64,000 bases of DNA from Unio delphinus (GCA_029339505.1 JAQISU010000115.1:3869001-3933000); one strand, 5' to 3'; counted from the stretch's first letter, positions 18,390-31,850 are shown. Program-made: numbers and translations. The notes: a model not told the origin generated them from the sequence alone.

Positions 18390-18575
18390 GAATGTTACCA
18401 TATGGTGTGACGGTATGATGTCATATCTAGACTGTTTCTGTTTCTAAAAGCTATTTGCATACATACCTATGCAATGTTACCATATCATATGGTGTGATGG
18501 TATGATGTCATATCTAGACTGTTTCTGTTTCAAAAAGCTATTTGCATACATACCTATGCAATGTTACCATATGCG
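18390..18575. repeat. Tandem duplication of about 90 bp
   Basis: Two copies of a unit running from GTTACCATA..GGTGTGA through TCATATCTAGACTG to CATACATACCTATGCAATG. It lies downstream of the BTB gene, in its likely 3' UTR or 3' flank. Confidence 0.8.
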
Positions 18576-18900
18576 ATGTGTAATTACTACAGCGTTTTTT
18601 TTAAACGAGAAACATTGGAGACATTAAGAGACGAAGTTCTTAGGAATTTAGAGAATACATTTTGCTCATCTTTGACGTGAACAATTGTTTAATAATGTAC
18701 AGAAAGCTTTCCTACCATAAAGATAAAAATTCAAACCAGAAAATAAGATGTACCTGGTGCATTACATCCATCTTCATAGCATTCTTATATACATCAGTTT
18801 ATGGTGTAACTCATCAAGACAGTTTATGGTGTAACTCTTCAATACAGGAAGACATAAAAGGTGGACTGAAAATGCACTTAGCAGACGACAGTTTTGGGGT

Positions 18901-19918
18901 TCACCTATTTGATACGTTCTGATACAGAATACCCTTTATGAATGGTGGGTATCTACTATATGGCCATTTTCTGAGGAGCATTTGCTGTACTTGCTGATGA
19001 TTTTGCTGTCGCAGAATGAAGGGCAACACATCACAGCTTGCAAAGCAACTTGTGACTACATTTATTAAATAAGGTGTAATCCTTCCTTTCAGAAAAATCC
19101 TTTTACTTAGAGGAATAAAATCAGGGAGTTTGTTACTATATCCAGTTCGAAATATAACAGTTTTGTCTATGTCTTTGATCACGACTTTTCCAATTAAACA
19201 AATGTCACGGAAATAATTTTCAGGTGCTGTATTTTCTTCTACAATATCTTCCATTGTTATTCCGTCCAGATATACATCATTCGGACAGTGAAACTCGACT
19301 TCACTAGAATTTTTCGGCCAAACTATTGTATTTACTTTTTGTTTTCTTGGTAAGACTGAATTAGTAAGATCATTTTGTGATGGTGGTGACGGTAAGCATT
19401 TATATTTGTATATTTCGTGTGATTCCTCAACAGAAAGAATGTTGGTTTTTACAATGTGTTCTGTATAGTCGGCAAGAGATAGCGTTGGCAGTCGTAGAAA
19501 ATAAAATCCGTCACCTAGAAGCCTTCTCTTGTTTTGATAATCCGGCTCTAATCCTTGCTGTTTGCATTTCTTTTCCGCCCATTCCATGCACTTTTGGAAG
19601 AGCTCTAGTTCGTCAGTGTAAAATGTATCCCCTGATAAAATCACCTTCATACTTTCGACAGAAACTTCCATAAAGTCAGGTGATTCCAATATCTCGGGAA
19701 CATGATCATCTACGAAATCACACGCCTTGTCTTTGAGGTCTTTCAGTTCATAGAAAACAGCCAAATTCAGCAGTTTGCAAACATTTTCTTTGCGAATACA
19801 CATGGTAAGCTTATCAGAGCAAAGATTAAGTAGATATCCTACCTGATACCTGTGTGCTAATTTGACAACCTCAACCAAAGAGTCCTCATCAAGATTGATG
19901 TCGTCAGTGTAAAGACAC
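18901..19918 (-). CDS. BTB-BACK domain protein, exon 2 (host gene, C-terminal part)
   Basis: Carries the end of the BTB fold (AHRYQVGYLLNLCSDKL), a full BACK domain (NVCKLLNLAVFYELKDLKDK to about residue 250) and a divergent C-terminal region with weak resemblance to the PHR domain of BTBD3/6-type proteins (PNDVYLDGI, GKVVIKD). The acceptor is TTTCAG at 19,919-19,924 on the minus strand. Joined in phase to exon 1 across a 4,756-bp intron, the total coding length is 1,284 nt (427 aa). BTB-BACK proteins usually act as Cullin-3 substrate adaptors. That role is family knowledge; no substrate domain such as Kelch repeats is present. Confidence 0.9.
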
Positions 19919-20111
19919 CTGAAATATATAAATAAAACTACACATTGTAATACAACTGTAAAAGGAAGGAGGGCATCATGTTGTATTTTATTTTTCCATA
20001 GTACTGACTTAGTTCAATGTAATGACTCCCTTGGCACTCTGAAGTTAGTGTTAAGACTGGTCGGCCTGGTGGCAGGATAATGTGAAACTGCAGACATCAT
20101 AACTATCCATC

Positions 20112-20146
<35 letters not shown>
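20112..20146. repeat. (TA)n microsatellite in the BTB intron
   Basis: About 34 bp of TA repeats followed by a T-run. Confidence 0.9.
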
Positions 20147-20154
<8 letters not shown>

Positions 20155-21287
20155 GCATTCAAAAATTCAAATTAATAAAACTAACTGAAGACTATGTGTG
20201 TGTGTTTGTGTGGGAAATATGAATACTATAAGGTTTTAATTTTCATGGACATGTGAATGCCTGTATCAAGTCAAACTATATATACTCAGCTGATACGGTG
20301 ATAGTTTTCTTCAGGTGTAAAATAATTCTGTGTTGCGAAGGTTTCGGTTCCGTGTTAGCAAAATAATGACTAGATTCCAAAAGACAAGAATGTAATGCAC
20401 CATATTATAGTGCAATTAATTCCTGTGTATAATGACAGCTAATTTCCTAGACTGACTGAAACACATTTTGACATAGTAACGTGACCTCTCGATATAAAAT
20501 TAGTGTTAGTGTACTTGAGCTGTCTGATGGGAGATATCATAGGCTTTATAAAGAATTACTAAGTAATAATTATCCGACATTTAAATCCAGTAACATTTAT
20601 GAACTAAATCTATCTGCATTCAACGATTTGATTTTCCTTTGGAATGTATAATGTCAATATAATATCGGTTATGAGAAGAATGATGGTTTTAAATTGGATT
20701 TAAATTCTATGGAAGAAATTCTTTTCTACTTAGATGTTCATACTTTGCAGCTCTGACAGCTATCTGCTGCTGCACTGTCTATATGTATAGACTCATATTT
20801 ACATCACAGGCTTTTAGTTAACCAATCAAAGATTATCCAATTCAGGGCTAACCCATGGCGGTAAGTATTTAACTGTTGAGACTAAATGGGAAAATGCTGC
20901 TGAACACAACATTTAGCAGAATTACGTTCGTCATCTCAACGTCCGTGGTGTGCGTTTTTACTTTTAATCGTATTTGTATATTCATACCAATGATTACGTA
21001 AGACTGAACGAAACGGACAAGTAAATTTTGAGCCGTATCGAGCGAGAGTGTAATCTACTGATAATGCGTCGAGTCGTAATACTATTCGAAATAGTAATTA
21101 CTAATTGCATACCATTTCGTACATTAAAGTAAAACAACTAGCCAAGAACATACAACAATGAACAGTAACACGAATCATTACTTATTGTTTAACAAAAAAA
21201 GTCCAACAAGAGAAATGTGATTTTCCGGCTGGGCACATTGATTTCAACCCTATCGTGCGTTTCCGCTGTTTCGGTAACCAGATTGTT

Positions 21288-23041
21288 CATCATCTTCATC
21301 ATCATCATCAGCAGCAGCAGCAGCAGTAGTATCGTGACCTAGTGTGGTCATTGAGGCACTGTGCTGCTGAGCATCTGACCAGTTCCCTCCACTTGTTTTG
21401 ATCATGTGTCAACGCCTGTGTCTCCACAAAACATTTCCTGGACATTTTTCTGGCTATCTCTCCTTCTGCCTCAGTGAATGCTGTCCTGCGTTACTGTTGT
21501 GGATAGACAGTTGGCCATACCATTTCAAGTTTCTCTTTTTGATGATGGTGAGGTCTTCATATTGGCCTACTTTGTGCCTGATGGTGTCATCCACTTCTTC
21601 ATTTGTGATGTGGTCCATGTACGAGATGCCAAGGATGGTTCTGTAGCATTTCATTTCAAGTGCCTGGATTCTTCGTTGTAATTCTGCTATCAGGGTCCAG
21701 GCGTCTCATGAATACAGAAAGATGACTAGTGCTCTCAATATTCTGATTTTAGTTTTCAACTTTTCAGACAGATATTCTTGTCTCTCCAGATGGGTCTTAG
21801 TTTTGACATAGCTGATGTTGTTTGTTCTGCTCGTGACAACATATCTTCTCTTGGTCCCTCTTCGGTGATTTTGGAACAATAATATTTGAACTGACTCACT
21901 GTTTCCAATTCCTGTCCTCTGACTTTAATCTTGGCTGAGATTTATTTGCCACTATTTGTCATCAGCTTTGTCTTCTCAGCACCAATCTCCATTTCAAATC
22001 TGGAAGATATCTCATCCAAGTTCTTCATACATGTGGCAAGCTCATCTTCACTGCCTGCCAGCCTATCAATGTTGTCTGCAAAGCTGATGTTGGTGATGTT
22101 ACGCCCTCCAATGCTGACTGTCCCACAGTGGTTTTCCAGGACTTTGTTCATGGTACGTTCTAAGTAAATGTTGTAACGCGTGGGTGACAGGAGACAGCCT
22201 TGACATGCTCCAGCTGTTATCTGGAGTCAGTAGTTTCACAGAACTTTGAGCAATTTACTGCACTGGTATTCTAGTCAACCTGGATGATAAGGATCTCTTC
22301 TGTACTGACCATGCTTAGAATACCCAGGAGTTTGTTATAAAACTCTAATATTTCTTCATCATCATTATTGGTAGTTGGAGCATAGACTTGGATAATTGTA
22401 ATGTTAAAGAGTGATGCTTTCAGACGAATGGAGATGATTATGCTAGATATTGGGCGGCATTCAAGCACAGATCCCTTGATGGCTTTCTTTACAAGGAAGC
22501 TTACTCGATTTTTATGGACTTGTCCAACTCTCCACTATAGTATAAAATACGCCCATCTTCAGTTTGGTGTTCTCTTACGATTTCACAGAGTCCCAGAATA
22601 TGCCATGTGCTCATATGTCAACTCTTGGAGTCTTCCAATTTGTGCCAGAGTTCTAATGTTCCAGGTGGCGATGGCGATGCTGTCTCTCGTTCTGATTTTA
22701 TGCAAAGTACCAGTAGCACATTTGTCACCTCCGTCCTGGTGTACAACGGCAGGCGCGGTCCTTGTTGACCCTAGAGACGACCGATATGGTAAGGTAACTT
22801 GCCCAGCTTTATCAGTGTGTCTTGGGCAAAAGTCGTCTGGCGGAGCCCATCCCTCTCCAGACCAAGGAGTTGTCAAAAGGGGTTGTAGTACATCGTCCAT
22901 CTGCCTTAGGGTCTCACTCCGAAGTTTCTTATAGGGTTTACTCTCATAGCCTTTGGCTAACCAAAGCCGACATGCAAGGCAGCTGGAGACTCGTGTATGG
23001 GTAAATGCGTCCATTTCCGGAGCACATAAAGCATCCGTCAC
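21288..23041 (-). mobile_element. RTE-like non-LTR retrotransposon (LINE) remnant in the BTB intron
   Basis: On the minus strand, in order: an N-terminal region ending with the endonuclease start (IAIATWNIRTLAQIGRLQEL), an endonuclease piece (FNITIIQVYAPT), a reverse transcriptase piece with ISFADN at the catalytic box (canonical FADD), and the C-terminal end (ILGISYMDHITNEEV then NLKWYG). The pieces are in different frames and the central reverse transcriptase is largely missing, so it is dead. The 3' end shows CAG/CAT-type triplets (21,288-21,330), as expected for the simple 3' tails of RTE-like elements. Confidence 0.8.
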
Positions 23042-23124
23042 TGCCTATGATGGTTGGTTGAAGTCACTAATTTATGGACTATCGACATATTTCTGGCTTT
23101 GATATTCCAAATTTCAGAAAGGTA

Positions 23125-23575
23125 AGTTAATTCATATTGATTTTATGCAAAGTACCAGTACCACACCTGTCACCTCCACCCTGGTAGACAACGGCAGGCG
23201 TGGTCCTTGTTGACCCAAGCGACGACCGATCCGGTATGGTAACTTCAGATTTGTCCAGCATATTGTCTTGGATAAAGGTCGTCTGGCGGAACCGATCCCT
23301 CTCCACGGACCAAGGACATACCAGAATGGAATGTAGTGCATCGTCCAGCTGACTTAGGTCTCCACTCCGGATTGTCTTATAGGTTTTCTCCCTTAGCCTT
23401 TAGCTAACCAAGCCAACCTGCAAGGCAGAAAGAGACTCGTGTATGGGCGGATGTGTCTATTTCCCGAGCAGATAAAGATCTGCCACTGCCCATGATGGTT
23501 GGTTTAAGTCGCCTAACTTATGGACTATCGACATATTTCTGGCTTTGATATTCCAAACTTCAGAAAGGTAAGATA
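23125..23575 (-). repeat. Second copy of the LINE 5' region
   Basis: Matches 22,690-23,127 with substitutions, including the shared flank ATGGACTATCGACATATTTC. The two copies are in tandem, suggesting either a truncated second element or a local duplication. Confidence 0.75.
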
Positions 23576-24002
23576 AATCATTTCCAAAACTATTCAGGAA
23601 AAATATAAGCACGATAATCGCTAACATGCGAACTTCTTTCCATTCAATGTTGATCTCCTGGGACTTTGAAGAGTTGATGTTATGGGGCGAATTAATTGAC
23701 AAATTTATTGATACTCATTACAAGAGAACCAGAACAAGGTTTCCATAATAAAACGCAGATGGCCATCCAAGCAATGGTGGGTAGGGGCACACGTTCATGA
23801 ATCGATGAAACAATTCACACCTGGTAGATCTTTTCAGTGACAGATGAAAGGAGGGGATCAAAAATGATTGGCTAAACATCATCTCATATTCAAACATCTA
23901 ACATCACATAATCTAGACATGCTGAGTGCAAAACATCATTCATAATACCATAAAAACACAACATACCGAACCGCGTCATATTTCTTTTCGGACTTTTTTG
24001 CA

Positions 24003-24049
<47 letters not shown>
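24003..24049. repeat. (ATT)n microsatellite
   Basis: About 15 ATT triplets in the BTB intron. Confidence 0.95.
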
Positions 24050-24674
24050 GAATGGCTTTTCCAAAAGTGCCAAGTATTCTGGTTTGTTGAGTCAGAGTTG
24101 GAAGAGTACCTAGTATCCTGTTTAGTTACGTTAGGTTTTACATACAAAAACAATATTCATAAACAATTTTTAAAGTTTTTAACACTGAAACTATTGATCA
24201 CATAGGGTAATTTAATTTATCAGTTTACTCGTGGTATGTTATACTCTCAAACACTAATTGTTAATGATCTATACTAATTAGTGTTACAGGTCTCAAAGGG
24301 AAGACTTTCAGTGTTATCTTTAAAATCTTATTTAAGTATATATACCGGTCATTTATGTAAAACACGGTCCGAAACTATGGTAATACTTTTAGGACGATAA
24401 CCATGTTTTCATCTCAATCAAATGAGAAATGGCTTAGATGTTAACACTGTCAATTGTCACATATCCTACCGACTGGATCCATGATTCATACAGTTGTGAC
24501 TGAGGTAGTGTTACAAACGAATTCCTAAATATGCTTGAATTTTGTTCTCCTCACAAATTCACGCTTATGAAATAAAATATGAATACCTGCAAATACAATA
24601 ATTATAAATATCATTAAGAATAATAATTTATGTCGAAACAGTTTCTAAATTAGTAATATATAACACTTTCTTAC

Positions 24675-24940
24675 CTTAAAAATAGCTTGAAAGACTCCGG
24701 TGAAGCATCTACAATGGCCACTTCATTGCTTTCCATCTGTCTGTAGAACATAGCTTCAAATACTGGACTTCTCGCTGCCAGGATGATTCTGTGACCTTTG
24801 ATCTCCATGACGGCTTCGTCTGTATTAAATGTGAAGGTCACATCTGTCCACAGACCTTCGTCAAGCAAAGAAGAGAATGATTGAGAAAGAGATTTATCAA
24901 CCTGCCAGTAACTGGAAAGCCCTCCTGTATTTCCCTCCAT
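24675..24940 (-). CDS. BTB-BACK domain protein, exon 1 (BTB domain)
   Basis: Encodes the first 88 residues, including the BTB/POZ core: LWTDVTFTF, IKGHRIILAARSPVFEAMF and VDASPESFKLFLR. The donor is AAG|GTAAG at 24,675/24,674. The exon 2 phase matches (the split codon gives R, then CLYTDD). Just upstream of the ATG, the minus strand reads ATTTACAG|AACAAG, a good acceptor, so a further non-coding 5' exon is likely. The intron (19,919-24,674) contains a LINE and other repeats. Spliced length 427 aa. Confidence 0.9.
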
Positions 24941-24956
24941 GGTATACGACTTGTTC

Positions 24957-27846
24957 TGTAAATGATATTGTTTATTATGTTAAAGATTCATTATATCTCT
25001 GCTCATTATGTTGAAGATGTCACATTTATCAATATACTGCATGCCTTTTTAAAATAATTCCTTAGTGTAGCTGGTCAGTTGAGAAAATGGTTCTTATTGC
25101 ACATCTAACATTAGATTCTGCTACTTCGGTGCCCACTAAACACATCAAGTTTGGCATTCTGAAATGTAATATATTGGCTTCTAATATTTCGTGTATCTTA
25201 CCGTATTTAAGTACTGGACTTCAATCTTGACAAAGACTGCATTCAGAAATTGTAATATGTTTAACTAGAATGGAAGGTAGTTAAGTTGTATAAAATGATA
25301 TGGTATTTCTCAAATGACATATTACAATAAAAACTTGTCCTTAAAATAGCAGAAGTTTTCACTTTTATTCAGGTGTTTGAATTGTATTCTTCTTTGATTA
25401 AAATACATACTGCTTATCTTAAAAAAATTACTATTTACTATTACTAAGAAAAATGTCATAAAGAAAAAATACTTTTACTATTACAAAGAAAAAAAACTTC
25501 AAGAAAAATTACGAATCACACACACAGTTCTTCTGGTCTAAACTCGAATTGCGCAAGCAAATATGGGATATTTGTTTTGAATCAATATTTGAACATTTAA
25601 TATTGTTACGTATATTTGATTTAAATCATTTATTTTTGTTTGTCAGATTCAAATTTGACATTTTGGGTTTAAAATTCGTTAATTGGGAGAGATTCTCTAG
25701 AAATGGATGACCTATTTACTTTACAAGTAAACACCAGATGTTAACCTCATTTCTGGCCTTGTTTCAAGGCTGATAAACAGGCTTTTAAAATGATTGGTTT
25801 ATTCCAAGGACATAACTGATTCTCATATGGTGAGTACGTGACTTTGTGAACGTGATTTCGTTCTAAGAGCTTCTAGAAAATCACGTGACCCCTTCATGTT
25901 TACATAAAACATGTATTTAAAGTATTGTTTGTGAGAGAACAACAGTTCAATAGTAGTCTGGGCTTTAGAATACAAAGATGTCTTATTTTTTGAGTTATTA
26001 TAAATTACCTTGTGCGGTAAATTATTTAAATTCGTTTGGATCAAGAAAAATTTATTGAGTTATTTATCTGGAAATTACTTGTTCTCATTGACTTTCATAA
26101 AATTAAAACTGACTTCATCACGTGACATCGTCGTCCATCTTGGATTGTTTCGTCAAGATTCGAACCGGGAACTATTAGGACATTTAATTATCAGGACTCT
26201 TGCAATTCCACTAGTGTTAGTGTTAAATTTTTACAAGCTTGTTATTTTCACTCTTTCTATGTTACTGTTTACTCGAGCCAAAGCACGTAACAATATACAT
26301 ATATTTTTTATATATCGCGGATGATGTCATTGACTTTGATGACAGAATATATAAACGAAAGTGAAATCATTCATGTTGGAAAAACAGCCAAGCAGCTTAG
26401 ATGCATCAACATGCACGTGGTCGTTGTTTATCCAAAATGAATGCTAGAATCAAGGGTTGAAACTTACGCATTTACCTAAGCGCTCCGACGCTATTATTAC
26501 AATAACATAATAAAATCATTATTAATTACTCATCTCAAATACGTATCATAGATTTTTAAAACAACTTATTATATTATGTATCTCACTCCATTCTCAAGAC
26601 TCAGCTTAACATCAAAGAAATAATTACCGTATATACTCTCCTAGAAGCCGAAAAATGTAGCCCTCAAGAAGTCTGTTGACTGCTGTAAATCTCGGCCACG
26701 AAAAAATAATTTTGTATGCGACATAAGATATGTGCATGCACAAAAATCATTTACGTTGTCCAGACACTTATTAAGCTGTTATAAAGTATTTTGATTTTAT
26801 TTTGCATGTCATATTATCTGATTTCTCCAACACGAACTTAAATAAAGGTAATACGTAGTTCATAATTCGCGGGCTGGTTGAGTTTACCCGGGAGAAAAGG
26901 CTGAACTATAATGCACAGTACTTGTACTGTACAGAGCGTGCATAGCATCACTGAAAGCATTGTTTATTCCCATACATATTAGATGCAGATTTTGCATTTT
27001 TCATTGTTTCGACCAAATTGCATTTTTCCAGATAACATTTCAGCTAGACCTTAAAATATGTTTTATTTACGTTGACACGCGCTCACAAGCTACTCATTTT
27101 CAATGATGTAAGCGATCCTACAAACTCACGTAATATTTATGAAAATGTACGCACGTTTAATTGTACAAAGCACATGACCAGAAATGCTTACATGTTCACG
27201 AAGAGTGGTAATAATAAAGGCTAAAATTCTCGCCATCATTAAATAATCATCTAACTTTAGTTTTGTGTTGGGGCTGAACAACATCATAACTTCAAAAACA
27301 ATGAAAATCTTGATGTTCAGGCGTCTCCTTTGTTCATAGTTGCTTTGATTAACCTTTTGTTTTCCAACCACAGTCTAAGCTACAAAATAATTAATCATTA
27401 AAACGCCTAACCGGCATGTGTGAAGAGATAATTCTGACCGGCAACTACACCAGTACATGTATAAATTGCCTTTCATTCCATAATACCAGCCCTCTTTTCA
27501 TATTTAGGATTGTCACAAAATTGGAACTGTTTCCAAGCGCGACTAATTAAAACTTCATCATACTTACGATGCAACTACGTGATGAACACGACTTGCCCTC
27601 CGTCATAATTCAAAGAAACCATGTAATACACAACCGTGTATTATGCAAGCATCAGCAATTGATTGGCAAATAAAGGATATTCAATTGTGGTGACCTAAAA
27701 GGTACTTAAATAGGCAGACTCCAGGTACCATAAATGTGGCAACCATTATGACATGGTTGTATATCCTACCTTGCTTTCGTATTGTCAACTCGTAAAGTTT
27801 ACTATACACATCCATTACTAAATATCGTGTATACTAATTGTCACGT
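24957..27846. other. Upstream region of the BTB gene, no gene recognised
   Basis: AT-rich sequence upstream of BTB exon 1, probably holding a non-coding first exon and promoter that I cannot place. Short open frames here show no known domains or codon bias. Confidence 0.5.
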
Positions 27847-28030
27847 TGCAAGGATTCGTCAGATTTCAACATGTATATGTTAGACCCTGATGCTAATAAT
27901 TTCGCGCCGTAAATACGTATGACAGTCAATTCGGCGAACAATGATGTGCTAAGCCAGTTATTTGGCATGATCATACAATTGGTAAGTAGCCTTTTATGGG
28001 CAGCCAGTTACATAATACTAATTGTCAACA
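27847..28030 (+). repeat. 5' LTR of the gypsy-like remnant
   Basis: Shares AGATTTCAACATGTATATGT, AATTCGGCGAACAATGA and GCAGCCAGTTACATAATACT with 29,974-30,136. Confidence 0.7.
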
Positions 28031-28039
28031 ATGTTTCAA

Positions 28040-29918
28040 AGACAAAGACGAGTCAATTGACGATTTTCTCGTGCAATCTGAGAAACTCGTGGCCGTTCTC
28101 AAAATTTCGCCTCAACATTGGGCGTTTAACGTCTCAACCTTTTATGCAAGGTGCAGCTCGCGAATTTTACCACAACTTAGTTGCCGACGAGGTAGATGAC
28201 TATGATGTATTCAAGAAGGTCCTTCTTTGCCATTATCGGCTAACTGTCGAAACGTACCGTAAACGTTTTCGAGATTCGACAAACAAGTCATTGAAGTCCC
28301 ACTCTCATTTCCACACCTGCGTTCGAGGGATATTTGAGAAGTGGATGAAGATGGCCGACGTCGAACGATCGTATGACGGGCTACGCAAGGCCACACTCAA
28401 AAAGCATGTTCTGAGTACGTACCGTTGGGAGTTGACAGTCTTTCGAGCAGAAAGAGAACATCGAACGCTCGAAGATATTTCTTGCATGGAGAAGAGGAAC
28501 ACTGGAAGAGTGGAGGTTCTGGTGGCGCGGACAGACCCAGAACCACTGAGTCGCGTCGTGTGGGGGAGGGAGAGTCGACTGTCTGTAACCATCAGGGCGA
28601 CGGGAAGGTCGGAGGAGGATCCTCAAGTAAGGATGACACCCACAGACCCGGGTAGGCCTCACCCACAAAAAAATGATTTGCAGGTCGGAGAAGGCCTCCG
28701 ACGTGTTTCAACAGCAAGTGCCCGGGGCATTTTGCTAAGAACTGTCCCAGGGCAGGCAGACCCAGGTGAATGCCGTTGCTAGAAAAGAGTGTGAGCAAGA
28801 GGCAAGCTGTCAACAAGTGAATCTTGAGGCCGCAACTGTCAACGGAGGTGCCACCATCTTGTACGACACTGTAGCGCTTCAGACCTTGTCGACAAGAAAT
28901 ACGTGAAGCCTGAGAACTACACACTGAAGGTAATTGAAATCCAGTACGCGAACAGCACACGTAAGTTGTAGCCAGTAGCTGTCATTGACCTCGATTCACC
29001 GTACGTGAATGGAAAAATTGAAGTTGTTTGCTTGGCTGGATTATCCCATGACGTCATACTGGGATGTCGTTATGTGTTGCCACAACCGAACCCCGAAACC
29101 TGCACACCGATGCCGGTGAGCGCTGTGGAAACCAGATCCGAGAGTCGACAGACGAAACCGATTCCGTTGGAAGTTACGTCGACACCTGTCAGTAACGTAC
29201 TTCCAGGCAAATTGAGGAAACTGCAGCAGGAGGGCAAAACTCTGGCGCATTTACACAAATACGCTGAAGAGTGAACGGAGAAGGATACTCCGAATGGCGC
29301 GGATAAGTTTGCGTACAAGAAAGGGATCTTGTATCGCCACGCTAGGAAAGGTAGCGAACACTTTAAGCAAGTCGTCGTCCCGAAAGAGAAACGAGGCGAA
29401 GTGTTAAAACTCGCGCACGAAAGTCTCATGGGATGACACATGGGAACTGCCAAGGCGTGTGCCCGTCTTGTCAAAGTATTGTACTGGCCAGGGGTCCAGG
29501 GAGATGTCAAGCGGTTCCGTCTCTCCTGTGACAAATGTCAGAGAATGGGACCGAAAACGACGCATGCGATACAGGACAAGGAGCATTACTGTAACAAAAG
29601 CATGAGAGGACGCTTTTCCCTGTCGCGTACGGCAATCGGATATTTTTTGCTCTCGAGACGAACTACTCCGTTTCGGAGTGGGAATGCCTCAGAATTGTGT
29701 TTGGAAAATCCCGGTTCGAGCGGTACTTGTACGGGCGCAAGTTCAGATTGGAAAGTGACCGTCGACCCCTCGCCGCTCTTACGCAGGTGAAATTGTTGAA
29801 TGGATGCTTCATGCAATGGTCGCTGTTTTTACAGCCGTACCAGATGCATATCACATACGTGAAAGGAACATATAATGTAGGCGCTGATTTCATGAGTAGG
29901 AGCGCTGAAATGGCATAG
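28040..29918 (+). pseudogene. Gypsy-like gag/pol fragments in scrambled order
   Basis: A gag-like region (28,040-28,440, with frame changes) has SIDDFLVQSEKLVAVL and YDVFKKVLLCHYRLTVETYR. At about 29,290-29,560 is an integrase-type H2C2 zinc region (VLYWPGVQGDVKRF, then CDKCQRMGPK). After it, at about 29,620-29,918, comes an RNase H-like end of reverse transcriptase (SRFERYLYGRKFRLESDRRP). In a normal gypsy element RNase H precedes integrase, so the order here is rearranged. The central reverse transcriptase is missing. Non-functional. Confidence 0.65.
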
Positions 29919-29973
29919 TGTGGGAGGATACAATCCCAATTTTATTGTCAAGCGTAGAGGGGTGGGATGACGT

Positions 29974-30136
29974 TGTTAGGATTAACCAGATTTCAACATG
30001 TATATGTTTGACCCTGAGGGTCGTATGAAGGTCAATTCGGCGAACAATGAAATGTCAAGCCAGTTATTTGGTATGGTCATAAAATTCGTAGCTAGCCTTT
30101 TTTGAGCAGCCAGTTACATAATACTAATTGTCAACA
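29974..30136 (+). repeat. 3' LTR of the gypsy-like remnant
   Basis: Begins TGTTAGGATT and ends TCAACA. 163 bp. Confidence 0.7.
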
Positions 30137-30976
30137 TATGTTTCACAGGTAATTTATGGAATTCTGTTTTCAAATCAAAGGATCGTAAATCCACCCTTTA
30201 CAGACTGTTTGGAGAGGGCAGTGTCTGATAATTATTTGAATCAACATTCACTCGGAATTGAGCAAGGGGTGGCCAACATTATAATCGCAAACTTAAATAT
30301 ATTATCTTGAGAACTAAAGTACAGTAGTCGCTGAACCAGCTTGCGGGAAATATAAGGGAACATAAGCTACTCCGACGTCATTCGAAATTGGCGGGAAACG
30401 TGTTATTCTGTGAATTAAAAGGAGCTTCTGTACAGGTCAGTGACAATTTGCTCGATTGTTGTGAAATATTGCGGCAAAGTAAATGTACTTTAATTATTGC
30501 AGTATGTATACATTAGTACGTAGAATTACCATTTGTAGGGTTTGATTCATTCATAGGGTTTGATATACATGGATATTTTGAGATATGAACAATGTTCATG
30601 TAAAGAATTAATATTGTAATTCGCAATTTGGGTAATTCGTAGTAACCTCGTGCATTTATTAATTTGATATTATAGATTTACAAATGTTGAATCGAATAAT
30701 AAACTTTGTATAATGGTTGCAGTGTGCAACATTAGTTAATAAGGATTTGCCTAATTGTGTGTGCTTTGTAGGAGTGTCATGTGCAAGGATATATCAGCGC
30801 AGGAATATGTAGATATCTGTGTACACTTTGTAGAAGTGCAATGAACAGAAATGCGTCTGATTATATGATATTGTTCTGGATAATAAGATATCCAATCTAT
30901 ATATACCGTGTAGACAGAGAGAAAATTTAATTAAATTTCCATTCAAATTAAATAGATCAATATTTTTTAATTTTAG
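30137..30976. other. Gene-free spacer before element 2
   Basis: AT-rich, nothing recognised beyond short imperfect repeats (for example TAGGGTTTGAT twice near 30,537 and 30,556). Confidence 0.5.
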
Positions 30977-30977
30977 C

Positions 30978-31176
30978 AGCAAGTAGGGTGAACAGACCGA
31001 AACTATTTCAGACAAACCGAAACTATTTCAGACGACAAACCGAAACTATTTCAGTAAAATCCTAAAGGATTTCAACCGAAACTGTCTTATGTATGACAAA
31101 AAAAAAAGGGAGAAGGATGAATGGTTTCGGTTTCTCACAAAATAAGGCTGCTACAGAGACAAATCAAGATTGTTAC
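30978..31176 (+). repeat. Left terminal inverted repeat of element 2
   Basis: Contains three tandem copies of CCGAAACTATTTCAGAC and the hairpin AAATCC-TAAA-GGATTT. The inner part GGATGAATGGTTTCGGTTTC then CACAAAATAAGGCTG is exactly inverted at the right end. It stops just before the ATPase stop codon. Confidence 0.9.
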
Positions 31177-31180
31177 AGTT

Positions 31181-31833
31181 TCAACCGAATATTTGATCAA
31201 GTCTGATACAATATCTTGATCTAGGGTCATGCAAACGTATCGTTACAAATCCATGTGGGATTGACTGAGCTTGACTAAAGAAATTTCTAAAGAGATAATA
31301 ATCCATATCTCCACTGCACCATGTCTGGTGAATATTTCGTAGCGTATATGTGTCAACTCCATTAAATACAGCAAGAATATTGCAGTTATCTCTGATCACT
31401 TTTGGTATTTGTGTATATCTCTGAGTTACATATATCACATCAGTATATTTATGCCTACCTCTGGAAAATATCCTAGGGGGATTCTTTTGATTGTCTAGCA
31501 TCACATCATCAAATAAGACTAAATTGCTAATATTTCCATCAATAACATCAATGGTCGGTGCTTCCTCGATATCGGTTATAAAGCCTCATCGAATTCCGAT
31601 TTTGTTTCCTCGTTAAAATCCTTTAACACCTCGTAACATCGCTGATCGTCTACACTCAATGCTACCAAATATTGTTTATCCCATTTCATCCATCTCGTTA
31701 TTAAATTAAGTAACAACTGTGTCTTGCCACTTCCAGATGGTCCAATTATAATCATGCGAATAGAATTTGGTAGAGCTGCATGATGCTTAACTGGTTCTCT
31801 TGTTTTTGTCCCCGAAAAATCAATTACATCCAT
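31181..31833 (-). pseudogene. ATP: Packaging ATPase (FtsK/A32-like) with one frameshift
   Basis: The first part holds Walker A (IIIGPSGSGKT). After a frame change near 31,575 come Walker B (NLVLFDDV), a YVTQRYTQIPKVIRDN segment typical of the viral packaging ATPase family, and the ending LDQIFG. Length about 217 codons, normal for Polintons. It would pump genome DNA into capsids. The start codon is 17 bp from that of the divergent PLA2 gene. The 3' end abuts the left terminal repeat. One frameshift makes it a pseudogene in this copy. Confidence 0.85.
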
Positions 31834-31850
31834 GTTAATATAAATAAATA
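31834..31850. promoter_or_regulatory. 17-bp divergent start region between ATPase and PLA2 genes
   Basis: GTTAATATAAATAAATA separates the two start codons. It is TATA-like on the plus strand (TATAAATA) but too close to either ATG to be a conventional TATA promoter with a normal leader. Core promoters may lie inside the opposite gene. Confidence 0.4.

Larger units (their letters stand above)
27847..30136 (+). mobile_element. Degenerate short-LTR Ty3/gypsy-type element
   Basis: Related direct repeats (27,847-28,030 and 29,974-30,136) start with TG and end TCAACA. They flank a 1.9-kb interior with gag-like and pol-like fragments. The LTRs differ by substitutions and indels, and no matching target duplication is seen, so the insertion is old. 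Confidence 0.7.

Noticed and set aside
22401..22934. 177-codon open frame on the plus strand
   Set aside because: Antisense to the RTE-like LINE, whose endonuclease is on the minus strand.
28592..28960. 122-codon minus-strand open frame
   Set aside because: Antisense to the gypsy-like gag region, no recognised motif.
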